From: Planctomycetaceae bacterium
Lineage (GTDB): Bacteria; Planctomycetota; Planctomycetia; Pirellulales; Pirellulaceae
Direction of reading: 5' to 3'
DNA: 64,000 nucleotides
Assembly: GCA_020638995.1 (NCBI GenBank)
Contig: JACKHM010000006.1
Location: forward strand, 1 to 64,000
Shown piece after piece: positions 17,521-25,455 of the stretch. The notes beneath the pieces were generated by a model, which saw nothing but the letters and a program-made list of their open reading frames with translations, searched no databases and was not told the origin of the DNA. Each line of letters starts with the position of its first letter. Position 1 is the stretch's first letter. A program made the position numbers and the translations under genes.

Positions 17521-18384
17521 CCAACGTAGCCGTCACTTGCCAAGTGACCAGCCCCAGTACGAAACATCACGTCGCGTTGGCGTGAGCCGAACGCATAACT
17601 GAACCGCGGCAACCTGACTGTCTAACAATCAAGTTGCCAGACGCTGTGTAACCTGACTGTCAAACCACATGAGAAGTTCGACTCTGAAATGTTCGACCCT
17701 GAGAAGTTCAACACAGACCGAACCAGCTCGCTCGACAGTCTACACGAGTGCGTCCGAGTTCACGCGCATTGAATGGACACGCCAACGCGACTTTTACGAA
17801 CCATCACGATTTCACAATTCACAACGGGAGACACCACGAACGACCAAGCAGGTTGCACGTCACTGCGAACCGCCCCTTAACTGGAAGCCCGGCTTCGTGT
17901 TCCTTTGGAGGATGCGAAGTGAGAGTGCCAGCCAACCCCTTTTGAATGGACCAGTGCCGTCACGGATAATTTCTACTGCCGTCTTCCGCGAGAAACCCCG
18001 TTACGAAAGAAATCGGCGTTTCGGAAGACACCGCCCAACGAGCGTCGGACCCATCGAGGTCGGCTCGTCGTGCGGCAGCAGAGCGCTGACAGCTGTTTGA
18101 AGCAACTCGTTTACGGCGGAGCGATCCGACACGTAACCGCAGACTTCGTCATAGAAATCAAGCAACTCGACAACGCCGAACTCGCTTCGTCGTGGTCACG
18201 CCTTGGAAGAGTTCGCGAGCGTCGATCGTTATTCGGGAAAGCCAAGCATTACCGAGGCGGTAAAACGGCTCATCAACGAGCTGTCGACCAACTCAACGAG
18301 ACTCCACGAATTCGGGTCTCAGAAAAATGCAAAGTTTTTACCGCGCTCACCGTACGTACTACTTGACAAAGAAAGACATACAGC
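17521..18384. other. Gene-poor stretch between IS110 remnant and cassette array
   Basis: About 860 bases with only short, unconvincing frames on either strand (a 98-residue + frame at 18070-18366 has no recognisable motif). AACCTGACTGTC occurs at 17611-17622 and again at 17650-17661, and GTTCGACYCTGA is doubled near 17675-17700. It looks like decayed sequence, possibly old mobile-element or cassette debris. Confidence 0.45.
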
Positions 18385-18395
18385 TGTTCTGCTGC
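18385..18395 (-). repeat. Truncated attC: R'' core only, distal end of the array
   Basis: Minus strand GGCAGCAGAAC is the exact reverse complement of the start of cassette 16 (GTTCTGCTGCC, minus, 18959-18949). It is therefore the R'' core of that cassette's own attC. The expected stem sequence after it is not recognisable, so the last attC seems broken or highly diverged here. Confidence 0.6.
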
Positions 18396-18403
18396 CTTTG
18401 CGG

Positions 18404-18922
18404 TTACCATACCAGTTGATTCTGACGTAAGTCTTCGACGAATGGATCATCCGCGATATCGGAAAGCCAGGCGATGCATTCCTCGGCGTTACAGACAATT
18501 GCCAATTGTACGTCTTCGACCATCGCGGGCGGAACCCATGAAACGAGCAATTCGCCAACCATGCAAACCCACGAATCCCAGGGCGGTGTGTTGGTTTCGT
18601 CGATAAAGCCCTTCGTTTCCATTTCGGAGACACCGTCGAACAATGTTTGGCGGACGTAGAAGCCAAATAATCGGCCATCGCGTTCGATGTTGTCGATATC
18701 GCCGCGGCCGAGTAGTGACGCCCGACGATCAACGAGTGAATTAACCGCACGATGCACTGGCGGAAGGTCATCGGAGGACGTGATGTCATCGGAGGACGTG
18801 ATGATGATGGATGGTTTTAGGTCGTCAGACCGAAGTGAGCTCTTTCGGCGATCGTTGTCGAATCGTGGGCGACACCAAGCGATTGTTGCGGCGAGATTGG
18901 AACGAAACGCATCAGCGTCCAT
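18404..18922 (-). CDS. Cassette 16: hypothetical protein
   Basis: A 172-residue acidic, soluble protein starting MDADAFRSNLAATIAWCRPR, 36 bases after the cassette start core. I do not recognise the family. It has a short in-frame duplication (ITSSDDITSSDD) caused by a doubled TCATCGGAGGACGTGATG unit. A 14-residue N-terminal extension in frame (to 18964) would run through the attC core and is rejected. It is the last cassette; its attC is truncated just past the stop. Confidence 0.65.
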   Translation of the reverse strand: MDADAFRSNLAATIAWCRPRFDNDRRKSSLRSDDLKPSIIITSSDDITSSDDLPPVHRAVNSLVDRRASLLGRGDIDNIERDGRLFGFYVRQTLFDGVSEMETKGFIDETNTPPWDSWVCMVGELLVSWVPPAMVEDVQLAIVCNAEECIAWLSDIADDPFVEDLRQNQLVW

Positions 18923-18952
18923 CTTGTGAATCCGCTTTGTACTCAAGTGGCA

Positions 18953-19043
18953 GCAGAACGACAAGGTAACGGGGGCGAGGAGAAATACCTGACTTCAGGA
19001 CCGACTGCGCCGAGCCCTCCCGTTGACCGATTTGTTATTCCGC
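18953..19043 (-). repeat. attC of cassette 15 (subfamily A)
   Basis: 91 bp. Minus strand: R'' GCGGAATAAC (19043-19034), GGTCAACGGGAGGGC arm, matching CCCCCGTTACC arm, R' GTTCTGC (18959-18953). One arm carries unpaired bases, as in attC sites. The R'' is the reverse complement of GTTATTCCGC at the cassette's own start. Confidence 0.85.
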
Positions 19044-19066
19044 GTTTGTTGTCTTGGGCGTATTTG

Positions 19067-19618
19067 TCAACCGTCTGAGTTTACCGCAACCTTGGCGTCG
19101 CGATTAATTGGTCCATCGCCATTGAGCGTGACGTACAACGCCGGGGCATGAGCAAATCGTTGCAGCGATTCCTCGGTGGCGAATAAGTAAATGCGGTCGG
19201 CGTACTTGATTCCGTACTCGCGCTTTCCACGGGTCGTTTCACCATTTTCTTTTGCAATCACAAGATCGTTGCCGGAGAAGGCTGGAAGGTAGCGATCTGG
19301 ATCTTTTTGGAATTGCTTTTGTTCGGCTGAACCGGCAAACAGGAAAACCTGCGTACCACGTGTTTCGCGGTAATGGATGTTGCCTAGCGTCCATTGCCAT
19401 TTCTCGAACAGCGTTACTGGACAGTATCCATCGAGAGCATAAGACAGTCTCTCGGTGCCGGAACGTGAGAATGGGGCGCGAGGCTGCTGTGAAGGCACTG
19501 ATTCAGTTGCCACGACGTGGATTGTGAGCAGCGGCCTTATTGTCACCATGCCGATGCCAAAGACGATACCTCCGCAGACGACTCCAATGAGGAATATGGT
19601 GATGTCACGCTTCGACAT
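19067..19618 (-). CDS. Cassette 15: membrane-anchored YHS-like protein
   Basis: A 183-residue protein with one N-terminal membrane helix (ITIFLIGVVCGGIVFGIGMV) and an extracytoplasmic region. YALDGYCPVTLFEKWQW and REYGIKYADRIYLFATEESL resemble the YHS domain (single conserved Cys in GYCPV), perhaps in two copies. YHS domains often bind metals, but no metal can be assigned. It follows the start core by about 35 bases and ends 24 bases before its attC. Confidence 0.65.
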   Translation of the reverse strand: MSKRDITIFLIGVVCGGIVFGIGMVTIRPLLTIHVVATESVPSQQPRAPFSRSGTERLSYALDGYCPVTLFEKWQWTLGNIHYRETRGTQVFLFAGSAEQKQFQKDPDRYLPAFSGNDLVIAKENGETTRGKREYGIKYADRIYLFATEESLQRFAHAPALYVTLNGDGPINRDAKVAVNSDG

Positions 19619-19653
19619 GTTGAGCCTCCATTCTCGCTACGTTCGCGGATTGA

Positions 19654-19745
19654 GCGGAATAACGACACGATTAACCGAGCCGACGAGTTTGACTTTCCAT
19701 TCAGTTGGACTGCGCCGTCGGCTTCGGTTCAATCGATAGTTCTGC
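19654..19745 (-). repeat. attC of cassette 14 (subfamily B)
   Basis: 92 bp. R'' GCAGAAC (19745-19739), arm GATTGAACCGAAGCCGACGG pairing with CCGTCGGCTCGGTTAATC-type arm, R' GTTATTCCGC (19663-19654). R'' matches the cassette start core GTTCTGC exactly. Its stem differs from the flanking subfamily A and D sites. Confidence 0.85.
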
Positions 19746-19746
19746 A

Positions 19747-20265
19747 TCATTTGTTGTCATCTAACGCAGGATCCCATTCTGGAAACAGCAGCAACCGAAC
19801 GACGGAATCAACGGGGTCCATGTTTCCTGACACTGGTTCGTATTTCCCGTCCGGTCTGGCGCGGAGATACAACAGGTACATAGGCTTTTGGTCAGGAACA
19901 CGAGGACTCTTCGTTGGTTTCGTACCCATTACAGCGAAAGACGGCCCATTTCCGAGAGTCGTTTCAATGTCGTCTCGGTATCGAAAATGGACAAAAGTTA
20001 CGGACGTCTTGGTTGAAGCAATATTGCCTTTTAGAACGGAATGTACAGCAAGTTCAGATTCCAATCGCTGCAAGTAGTTTGGAAGGAAGTCGTCAGTGTT
20101 TTCGGTCTTCTTTGGATCTGAGGACGTCACGATAACTACTAGGTCTGCCTCATCGAACAGTTCTTGTTGCGTCCAAATCCTGACCGGACGACCGAGCGTG
20201 GGCTGTGCGACGATGGTAAGTAATGTGCTCAGCAACAGGACCATCGTAGAACGAGACCGAATCAT
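19747..20265 (-). CDS. Cassette 14: exported hypothetical protein
   Basis: A 172-residue protein with a signal peptide (MVLLLSTLLTIVAQPTLGRP). The mature part, about 145 residues, has features of a small beta-rich domain (ELFDEADLVVIVTSSDP, LYLRARPDGKYEPVSGNMDP). Similar secreted proteins occur as singletons in planctomycetes; I know no function. The stop lies 2 bases before the R'' core of its attC. Confidence 0.62.
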   Translation of the reverse strand: MIRSRSTMVLLLSTLLTIVAQPTLGRPVRIWTQQELFDEADLVVIVTSSDPKKTENTDDFLPNYLQRLESELAVHSVLKGNIASTKTSVTFVHFRYRDDIETTLGNGPSFAVMGTKPTKSPRVPDQKPMYLLYLRARPDGKYEPVSGNMDPVDSVVRLLLFPEWDPALDDNK

Positions 20266-20291
20266 CGGCGAATCTCCCGCGTGGTTGTGAT

Positions 20292-20384
20292 GCAGAACGT
20301 TAAGGATAACCGGGTGCGAAGAGTTGACGTACCATCTCGCACGACTGTTTTGAGCACTCCGCGTTCATCCGTTTGTTATTCCGC
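20292..20384 (-). repeat. attC of cassette 13 (subfamily D)
   Basis: 93 bp. R'' GCGGAATAAC (20384-20375), arm ACGGATGAACGCGGAGTGC, opposing arm GCACCCGGTTATCC, R' GTTCTGC (20298-20292). R'' is the reverse complement of GTTATTCCGC at the start of the same cassette (20995-20986). The ORF of cassette 13 ends inside this site. Confidence 0.8.
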
Positions 20385-20973
20385 GGATTCGGTTTTTGGT
20401 TTGTTCAAACACAAGATTGTCCATCAGTGTATGTGTTTTCGCATCGGATTCCAGCTGCGATTCCGTGCTGAGGAAGTTGTTGCCAGTTGGTACGAGCAGT
20501 AGGTCACGTCCGCCAGTAATTTCAGTCAAGTGGAATACATTGTCATTCAATTCCCATTTTCCACTGAAACCCCGCGAGACAGGAATGCTTCCATGCTCCT
20601 GAGGGCCAACCGTGCCATTGTATTCCTGATTAATTGATGCGTGTCCGTTTCGGTAGAGCGTAACAAAGATCTCGCGACCGTTGTCGTTTGCGATGAATTT
20701 CGCAAGTTCGTTGAACCGAGACGTTTGCCAAAGTTCGCTGAACAACCAAGGCAAGCCAACGACAAAGAGAACTGTGCCAAGATCACATGGAATCGCGAGT
20801 AACGACCAAAGCAGTGATCCGGACAGCGAATAGATTCCGCCACCGAGGAGGGCCGCGCCAATCAGCGGAACCATGGAGACGTGGCGATCCTCGCGTTTCG
20901 ATTGAATTGGGGCATACCAATTCATCGCGGCGATAAATCCGCCAAGAAGAATCAGGATGATGCCACATACCAT
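20365..20973 (-). CDS. Cassette 13: membrane protein of unknown function
   Basis: A 202-residue protein with three N-terminal membrane helices (MVCGIILILLGGFIAAMNWY, VPLIGAALLGGGIYSL, LLAIPCDLGTVLFVVGLPWL) and a soluble C-terminal domain of about 115 residues (GREIFVTLYRNGHASINQEY, SGKWELNDNVFHLTEITGGR) that looks like a small beta-barrel. No known family recognised. It starts 13 bases after the cassette start core and its stop is inside the attC. Confidence 0.6.
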   Translation of the reverse strand: MVCGIILILLGGFIAAMNWYAPIQSKREDRHVSMVPLIGAALLGGGIYSLSGSLLWSLLAIPCDLGTVLFVVGLPWLFSELWQTSRFNELAKFIANDNGREIFVTLYRNGHASINQEYNGTVGPQEHGSIPVSRGFSGKWELNDNVFHLTEITGGRDLLLVPTGNNFLSTESQLESDAKTHTLMDNLVFEQTKNRIRGITNG

Positions 20974-20985
20974 TTAGCGACCAGA

Positions 20986-21082
20986 GCGGAATAACGACCA
21001 AGTTAACGTGGTGCGAGGAGTTGATTCAGATGTTCAAACTACACAGCGCCGAGCACTCACGTTCAACGCATTGTTCACGGGC
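20986..21082 (-). repeat. attC of ORF-less cassette 12 (subfamily A)
   Basis: 97 bp. R'' GCCCGTGAAC (21082-21073), arm TTGAACGTGAGTGCTCGGCG, opposing arm CTCCTCGCACCACGTTAAC, R' GTTATTCCGC (20995-20986). R'' matches the cassette start core GTTCACGGGC (21631-21622) over ten bases. Confidence 0.85.
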
Positions 21083-21621
21083 TTTCGAATCGCAGAACGA
21101 TCGACCACCCACAACCAGCCGCAACATATCACAGCCGGGATGCGGCAACAAGCATTTTGAACACGGAGAGCACGGAGGACACGGAGAAGAACGATCGCGA
21201 CAACATCGTCGGCAGGATGAAAGCGTCTGCGGCATGGTTTTTGACAGCATGACCATCTCGACGCAAGACGTTGCTGAAGCAAACCGTCTCGACGGAGGGA
21301 CGTCCTTGCCAACCGAATCATTCGCGAAGAAGGGCGTTGATCGAAGCAACCGTCTTTCGCCGGAGAGAAGACGTGCCAACGAATCATTTCACGACGCAAG
21401 ACCACGAACGAAGCGAGCGATTTGATCGGAGAGTCGATAGCCGAACAAGTTATTCACGACGAACGACGCCGACCGAAGGGAACGATCCGATCGGAACAAC
21501 AACGACCAGACATATTTCGACGAGAGACATCGGCCGAACTAAGCGATCTGATCGAAGGAAGAAGCAACCGAGACCGCCGACACAAGCAATCGACCGAGCA
21601 CCCATCGCCAGGAGCAACTCG
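21083..21621 (-). other. ORF-less cassette 12 (paralogue of cassette 3)
   Basis: About 540 bases with no convincing gene; frames up to 134 residues exist on both strands but lack codon-like conservation. The part near the attC (21083-21300) is clearly related to 28417-28620 in cassette 3. For example CACGGGCTTTCGAATCGCAG and its counterpart share long runs, as do CGGCATGGTTTT and GACCATCTCGACGCAA. The cassette may carry a promoter or RNA, or be a decayed gene. Confidence 0.6.
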
Positions 21622-21717
21622 GCCCGTGAACGATCACGTTAACGTGGTGCGAGGAGTTGATTTTCCATTCAAACCAAACGGCGCCGAGCACTCACGTTCA
21701 ACGTTTTGATATGTCGC
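21622..21717 (-). repeat. attC of cassette 11 (subfamily A, variant core)
   Basis: 96 bp. R'' GCGACATATC (21717-21708), arm TTGAACGTGAGTGCTCGGCG, opposing CTCCTCGCACCACGTTAAC, R' GTTCACGGGC (21631-21622). The R'' ends in TATC, not AAC, and the cassette's own start core is GATATGTCGC (22285-22276): both ends vary together. Confidence 0.8.
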
Positions 21718-22273
21718 ATCGTGGCGATGCTGGTTCACCGTTACGGAGCGCCGGACGAACAACATTTTCGACAATCCAACGTGATTCGCGGTCCAGGCGA
21801 AACACAGTCATTTGATCCCAATTGTGGTACATTCCTTGCCGATCCACAAGTTGCAAAGCAAACGTAGCGGCGGCCAATAGTCGTTCGTGTTTTTCATCTT
21901 GCGGCAAGACGCGATCGATACAGCGTCGGAGCGATTTGAAGTCAGATTCCGATAGCACGTACATTTCTTCGGCGGCACACCATGTTGCAAACAACACCAT
22001 AACGAGCGCACCATCGCGCAGAAGCTGGGACCGATCGTCGGTGGCAGATAAATTCAAAAACCGCTCGAACCCACCGCCATATCGGTACACTGGCCCGACC
22101 CATCCCGAAATGCAGGCGTATTCGTCAAGTTGGTGATATAGATGAAGAATCGCCGTTTCAGCTTGATCATCCGGCAAGTGACGGTTCTCCCACGAACATG
22201 ATCCATAGCGGTCCAAGTATTGCGACCAGCGTTGATCAAGAGTAGTCCGTGTCATGGTAAGAGACGCATTCAT
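21698..22273 (-). CDS. Cassette 11: hypothetical protein
   Basis: A 191-residue soluble, mostly alpha-helical protein (LDQRWSQYLDRYGSCSWENR, LVMVLFATWCAAEEMYVLSE, LLAAATFALQLVDRQGMYHN). No family recognised. A second ATG six codons in (MTRTTLDQ) is equally possible. The gene starts 3 bases after the variant core GATATGTCGC, so the core is part of its leader, and its stop falls inside the attC. Confidence 0.6.
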   Translation of the reverse strand: MNASLTMTRTTLDQRWSQYLDRYGSCSWENRHLPDDQAETAILHLYHQLDEYACISGWVGPVYRYGGGFERFLNLSATDDRSQLLRDGALVMVLFATWCAAEEMYVLSESDFKSLRRCIDRVLPQDEKHERLLAAATFALQLVDRQGMYHNWDQMTVFRLDRESRWIVENVVRPALRNGEPASPRCDISKR

Positions 22274-22275
22274 TC

Positions 22276-22347
22276 AGCGACATATCGATAAGGTAACGGG
22301 GGGCGAGGAGAGGACGTGGCGTCAAGCCGGACTGCGCCGAGCCCTCC
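22276..22347 (-). repeat. attC of cassette 10, part beyond the intron (R' half, subfamily A)
   Basis: Contains the R' core GATATGTCGC (22285-22276), arm sequence CTCCTCGCCCCCCGTTACC and central part, breaking off after GGGAGGG. Joining 22347 to 24421 restores CCCTCCC-GTTCACCGATT, the same order seen in intact subfamily A sites (CCCTCCCGTTGACCGATT). Confidence 0.82.
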
Positions 22348-22469
22348 CGGCGAGTAGATTGGAGTCTTTCGAGTTTAGGTCGAAGTGGGATTCACTGTTG
22401 GCCACTGGGTTTCCCGTTGTGGTGTCTCAAGATTACGACCGTGCTCAATTGAGTCTCCGCACCCTCTCA

Positions 22470-22502
22470 GAACCGGACGAGCGCGGCTAACGCATCCGGC
22501 TC
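22470..22502 (-). ncRNA. Group II intron domain V
   Basis: Minus strand GAGCCGGATGCG ... CGTCCGGTTC forms the short hairpin typical of domain V (GAGCCGG paired with CCGGTTC), located 27 bases after the maturase stop as expected. This is the ribozyme's catalytic core. Confidence 0.8.
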
Positions 22503-22528
22503 CCAGCTAACACTTGTCACCAATCTTA

Positions 22529-24034
22529 TCATACCGCTCGGCTCATCGCGATCAGATCCGTCAGCCGCCGAGGGCTGGCAAGCTCGTGGCGGTCAGCGTA
22601 CTTGTGAAACTCGGACCAGTTCATCGAATTCGACTGCGAACGGCGATTCAGCCAGCGATGGGCCAGCCACTTCGCCATACCGCGGAACTTCATCAGCCAC
22701 GGCCAATTATCATTGATGCCGTAGTATTGATAGTGGCCGCGGAGCTTCGCATTCAACGTCTCCCACATCTCCGACAACGGGGTCGACAGGTGGTGGTGAA
22801 ACCAATCCTTTAACGCACGCACTTTCGCCTTGAACTTCTTCTTGGCCGTCCTCCGCTTCAACTTGAATCTTCCCGCGCGACTCCTGCCGCAGTAATGCGT
22901 AAAGCCGAGAAAGTCGAACGTGCCGGGAGTCCCTTCACCCAGTCGCTGGCTATCGCGCCGGGAAAAACGGCCAAACCGTAGCAGCTTCGTTTTCTCCTCG
23001 GCCAGCGTCAGCGAGAACCGGGCCAATCGCTTGGGCAGCACGTCTTGAAAACGTCTCGCGTCCGATTCCAACTCAAACGCCGCGATGAAATCATCGGCAT
23101 AGCGAATGAGGTACGCCTCGCCTTGCAGCCGTGGCCGCACGTCTCGCTCGAACCATAGGTCCAAGACGTAGTGCAGATACACGTTGGCAAGTAGAGGTGA
23201 CAGACTCGAACCTTGAGGCACGCCTTCGTCCGTGTCCCAGCGACGACCTTCGATCATCACACCCGCCTTCAGAAAGCGCCGGATCAACCACAGCATGCGA
23301 GGGTCTGTAATCCGATTGCCGAGCAACTCGACGAGCCGCTCGTGACACACATGATCAAAGAAGCCAGCAATGTCTGCGTCCGATATCCAGTTCACTCTCT
23401 TCGTTGCGATGTTCTGACCGAGCACACTCAATGCCTGATGGCAGGAGCGTCCTGGGCGGAAGCCGTACGAGGTGTCGCAAAAGTCCACTTCGTAGATCCG
23501 TTCCAGAATCATCACGACCGCCCGTTGAACGATCTTGTCTTCCACGCAGGCGAGCCCCAGCGGACGCGTCTTGCCATCGCCTTTCGGGATGTCGCGACGC
23601 AGGCTGGGTTGGGGTCGGTAGCTTTGACGATGCAATCTGGATTCGAGGTCGAGCAGATTCTCCTGCAGCTTCTCCTCGTATTGATCCACCGTCACGCCGT
23701 CGATTCCCGGTGCCTTGTCTCGCTTCAGCTTGCGGAAGGCGAGCCACAACAGGTCGTACGTCAACAGCGTATAAAGGTTGTTGAACGTCGCCGTGTGATC
23801 GTCTTTCGCTCTCTTGGTGATGCGATCCAGCCGAGTTAGCACCGAAAAACCGTCACTGTGTACGGTCGATGCCCGGTCTGCATCGCGTGTTAGCTTGGCG
23901 GCCTTCCCTCGACCGGCATTACCCGGCGTGGTTTCACGCGATTGGTCTTCGCGCTGCTGCGGTACTATTCCGCCATCCGACTCCCTGAACGTCGTTTGCC
24001 TTTCTTGTCGTTTCGACTTGTCCGGCATACTCAA
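22529..24034 (-). CDS. Group II intron reverse transcriptase/maturase
   Basis: A 501-residue intron-encoded protein. Reverse transcriptase motifs run from about residue 95 (FRKLKRDKAPGIDGVTVDQY, RPLGLACVEDKIVQRAVVMI, SYGFRPGRSCHQAL, GVPQGSSLSPLLANVYLHY) to the catalytic YADD in IRYADDFIAAF. The GIIM/maturase X region follows (FLGFTHYCGRS, LRGHYQYYGINDN). No C-terminal HNH endonuclease is present, as in class C introns. It should bind the intron RNA for splicing and mobility. All catalytic motifs look intact. Confidence 0.93.
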   Translation of the reverse strand: MSMPDKSKRQERQTTFRESDGGIVPQQREDQSRETTPGNAGRGKAAKLTRDADRASTVHSDGFSVLTRLDRITKRAKDDHTATFNNLYTLLTYDLLWLAFRKLKRDKAPGIDGVTVDQYEEKLQENLLDLESRLHRQSYRPQPSLRRDIPKGDGKTRPLGLACVEDKIVQRAVVMILERIYEVDFCDTSYGFRPGRSCHQALSVLGQNIATKRVNWISDADIAGFFDHVCHERLVELLGNRITDPRMLWLIRRFLKAGVMIEGRRWDTDEGVPQGSSLSPLLANVYLHYVLDLWFERDVRPRLQGEAYLIRYADDFIAAFELESDARRFQDVLPKRLARFSLTLAEEKTKLLRFGRFSRRDSQRLGEGTPGTFDFLGFTHYCGRSRAGRFKLKRRTAKKKFKAKVRALKDWFHHHLSTPLSEMWETLNAKLRGHYQYYGINDNWPWLMKFRGMAKWLAHRWLNRRSQSNSMNWSEFHKYADRHELASPRRLTDLIAMSRAV

Positions 24035-24420
24035 CCTTCCGTGATTGGTCTTCGCGTTAAAGTTAAGAACCTCAGGGCCTCACTGGTTGCCTTGACGACG
24101 TGGTGTGTAGCGCGAATGGGCCTTGGACTCCGGGTCTTCCCGCAGCACTCGCCATGACGCGTTGCGGGATGTTGCCTTCAGGCATGAACACACCCTGGGC
24201 AGGTTCCAATAGGTACAAAGATTTCGGAGCTCAATACCATTCAGGGCGGGCCAGCTACTCCCTACCTTTCATCCTCACTACCTTTCTGTGTACGCTTCAA
24301 CCAGCGACTTCGACGTTTGGTCTTATACGCTGGCTGCAACACTCGATACGGAGCCCTTGGCTAGAGGTTACTCCGGCGGGATCTCCCCCCGCTCGTCTTC
24401 AAACCATTTCCAGTTCGCAC

Positions 24421-24440
24421 GTTCACCGATTTGATATGCC
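24421..24440 (-). repeat. attC of cassette 10, R'' half cut off by the intron
   Basis: Minus strand GGCATATCAAATCGGTGAAC, the 5' exon of the intron. Its R'' core GGCATATC is the reverse complement of GATATGCC at the start of the same cassette (24870-24863). Confidence 0.82.
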
Positions 24441-24483
24441 ATGTCGACATATTGTTCGGAAAGGCCACCATGCACATTTCAAG

Positions 24484-24798
24484 TCACCACACTTTCCACC
24501 ACGGCTTGGGAGGGAGAACTTCTCCATCGGGATACACAGGATGTTCTGCGCGTTGCGGCTCTGTCTGGAGCACCACGGATTCTCGACCGATCCGTGCCTT
24601 TTGCAAGATCCGAATCACCGCTGGCAGATCAGACCGCACATTGCTGACATACACCATAATGTCGGATTCTGAGCCATCATCGTACCCGCCTCCACCGGCA
24701 ACTTCGTAGCCCTTTCGCAAAAGGGTATCCTCTATCTGGTGGCGAGCGTCGGGAGAAATGCCGGGACGAATCTTTATGTCGAGTGCAGTTGCAGGCAT
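24484..24798 (-). CDS. Cassette 10: small hypothetical protein
   Basis: A 104-residue protein starting MPATALDIKIRPGISPDARH. It looks like a compact alpha/beta fold (IEDTLLRKGYEVAGGGGYDD, VYVSNVRSDLPAVIRILQKA) and ends with a charged tail. The sequence pattern suggests a ligand- or partner-binding small domain, but no family is assigned. The frame is open to 24945, yet that part crosses the upstream attC, so the inner ATG is chosen; ATG 24867, inside the GATATGCC core, is an alternative. The attC that should follow is split by the group II intron. Confidence 0.6.
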   Translation of the reverse strand: MPATALDIKIRPGISPDARHQIEDTLLRKGYEVAGGGGYDDGSESDIMVYVSNVRSDLPAVIRILQKARIGRESVVLQTEPQRAEHPVYPDGEVLPPKPWWKVW

Positions 24799-24862
24799 TG
24801 GCGTCTCTTGTAAGGCGGTGTTTGCAAATCGTTGGGGCAATTCCCCGAGTCTGGAACGGGAA

Positions 24863-24961
24863 GGCATATCGTTTCGGATAACGCGGCCGGGAGTTGACGT
24901 TGCCGAGCGAAGCGAGCCGACCGGCCTACTCCGGCTCGCGTTCATCCGTTGGTTCTGTCGC
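24863..24961 (-). repeat. attC of two-gene cassette 9 (subfamily D)
   Basis: 99 bp. R'' GCGACAGAAC (24961-24952), arm ACGGATGAACGCGAGCCGG, opposing arm CTCCCGGCCGCGTTATCC, R' GATATGCC (24870-24863). R'' is the exact reverse complement of the cassette start core GTTCTGTCGC (25465-25456). Confidence 0.82.
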
Positions 24962-25180
24962 GTTGTCTCGTAGTTGAGTCAAGATTGTTCTAAGTTCGGC
25001 CTCGAATTCGGCGATCGGCGGTGGTGACTGCCAGTTAACGTATTCGTCAATCTTCTGCGGCGGAATCAACAGTGCGATTTGCCGTATCAGATCATCGGCC
25101 GTTTCGGAAAACGTCAAGATGCGATGATTGATTATATCAGTCAGAGGATGATCGTACGGACGTCCGTTTCCCATTCTCAT
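24926..25180 (-). CDS. Cassette 9, second gene: small acidic protein
   Basis: An 84-residue acidic, helical protein (MRMGNGRPYDHPLTDIINHR, DDLIRQIALLIPPQKIDEYV, FEAELRTILTQLRDNA). Its start overlaps the stop of the preceding gene in an ATGA arrangement, so the two are probably translationally coupled. The last residues (TEPTDEREPE) are encoded by the attC itself. No family recognised. Pairs of small overlapping genes in integron cassettes are often toxin-antitoxin modules, but neither protein shows a known toxin motif. Confidence 0.6.
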   Translation of the reverse strand: MRMGNGRPYDHPLTDIINHRILTFSETADDLIRQIALLIPPQKIDEYVNWQSPPPIAEFEAELRTILTQLRDNATEPTDEREPE

Positions 25181-25437
25181 GTTCCATTATTGTGATCATC
25201 GGGAACGTAGAATCCCCAGACGCTTGCGGAAAGCTCGCCTGCGGCGAAGACGATCTTCTTCGTTTCGTGGGAGATTTCGTAGATCGACATTCGGTGACAC
25301 TGGTTCGGATACGACGGATGAGGAAGTTCGATGTCCGGCTGATCGGTCGCGTGCCATTCGTGTTGCCACGGGTTGATGCCGCCAACGCGAATCGCTTGCC
25401 CATCAATGACGATGCCGACGTTGCTCCATTTGGCCAT
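25177..25437 (-). CDS. Cassette 9, first gene: small hypothetical protein
   Basis: An 86-residue protein (MAKWSNVGIVIDGQAIRVGG, YEISHETKKIVFAAGELSAS) with alternating strands suggesting a small beta-sheet domain. It begins 19 bases after the start core GTTCTGTCGC and overlaps the following gene by four bases. I do not recognise it. Confidence 0.6.
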   Translation of the reverse strand: MAKWSNVGIVIDGQAIRVGGINPWQHEWHATDQPDIELPHPSYPNQCHRMSIYEISHETKKIVFAAGELSASVWGFYVPDDHNNGT

Positions 25438-25455
25438 TGTTGGATCCTGCGGTCA

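Larger units (their letters stand above)
22348..24420 (-). mobile_element. Group II intron inserted in an attC site (group IIC-attC type by context)
   Basis: The element is 2,073 bases. Its 5' end on the minus strand is GTGCGAACTGG, the conserved group II start, immediately after exon sequence GGTGAAC. It contains a reverse transcriptase/maturase ORF (22529-24034) and a domain V (22470-22502). The 3' boundary is set by reconstitution of the attC; the last bases CTACTCGCC do not end in the usual AY, so a one- or two-base uncertainty remains. The 3' part after domain V (about 120 bases) is longer than a normal domain VI. It lies in the same orientation as the cassette genes, so correct splicing would restore the array transcript. 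Confidence 0.85.

Noticed and set aside
18070..18430. Possible small genes (98 and 75 residues) before the array
   Set aside because: Overlapping frames without motif or ribosome site; the second runs into the truncated attC.
24799..24945. N-terminal extension of the cassette 10 protein
   Set aside because: It would be encoded by the upstream attC stem, which belongs to the previous cassette.
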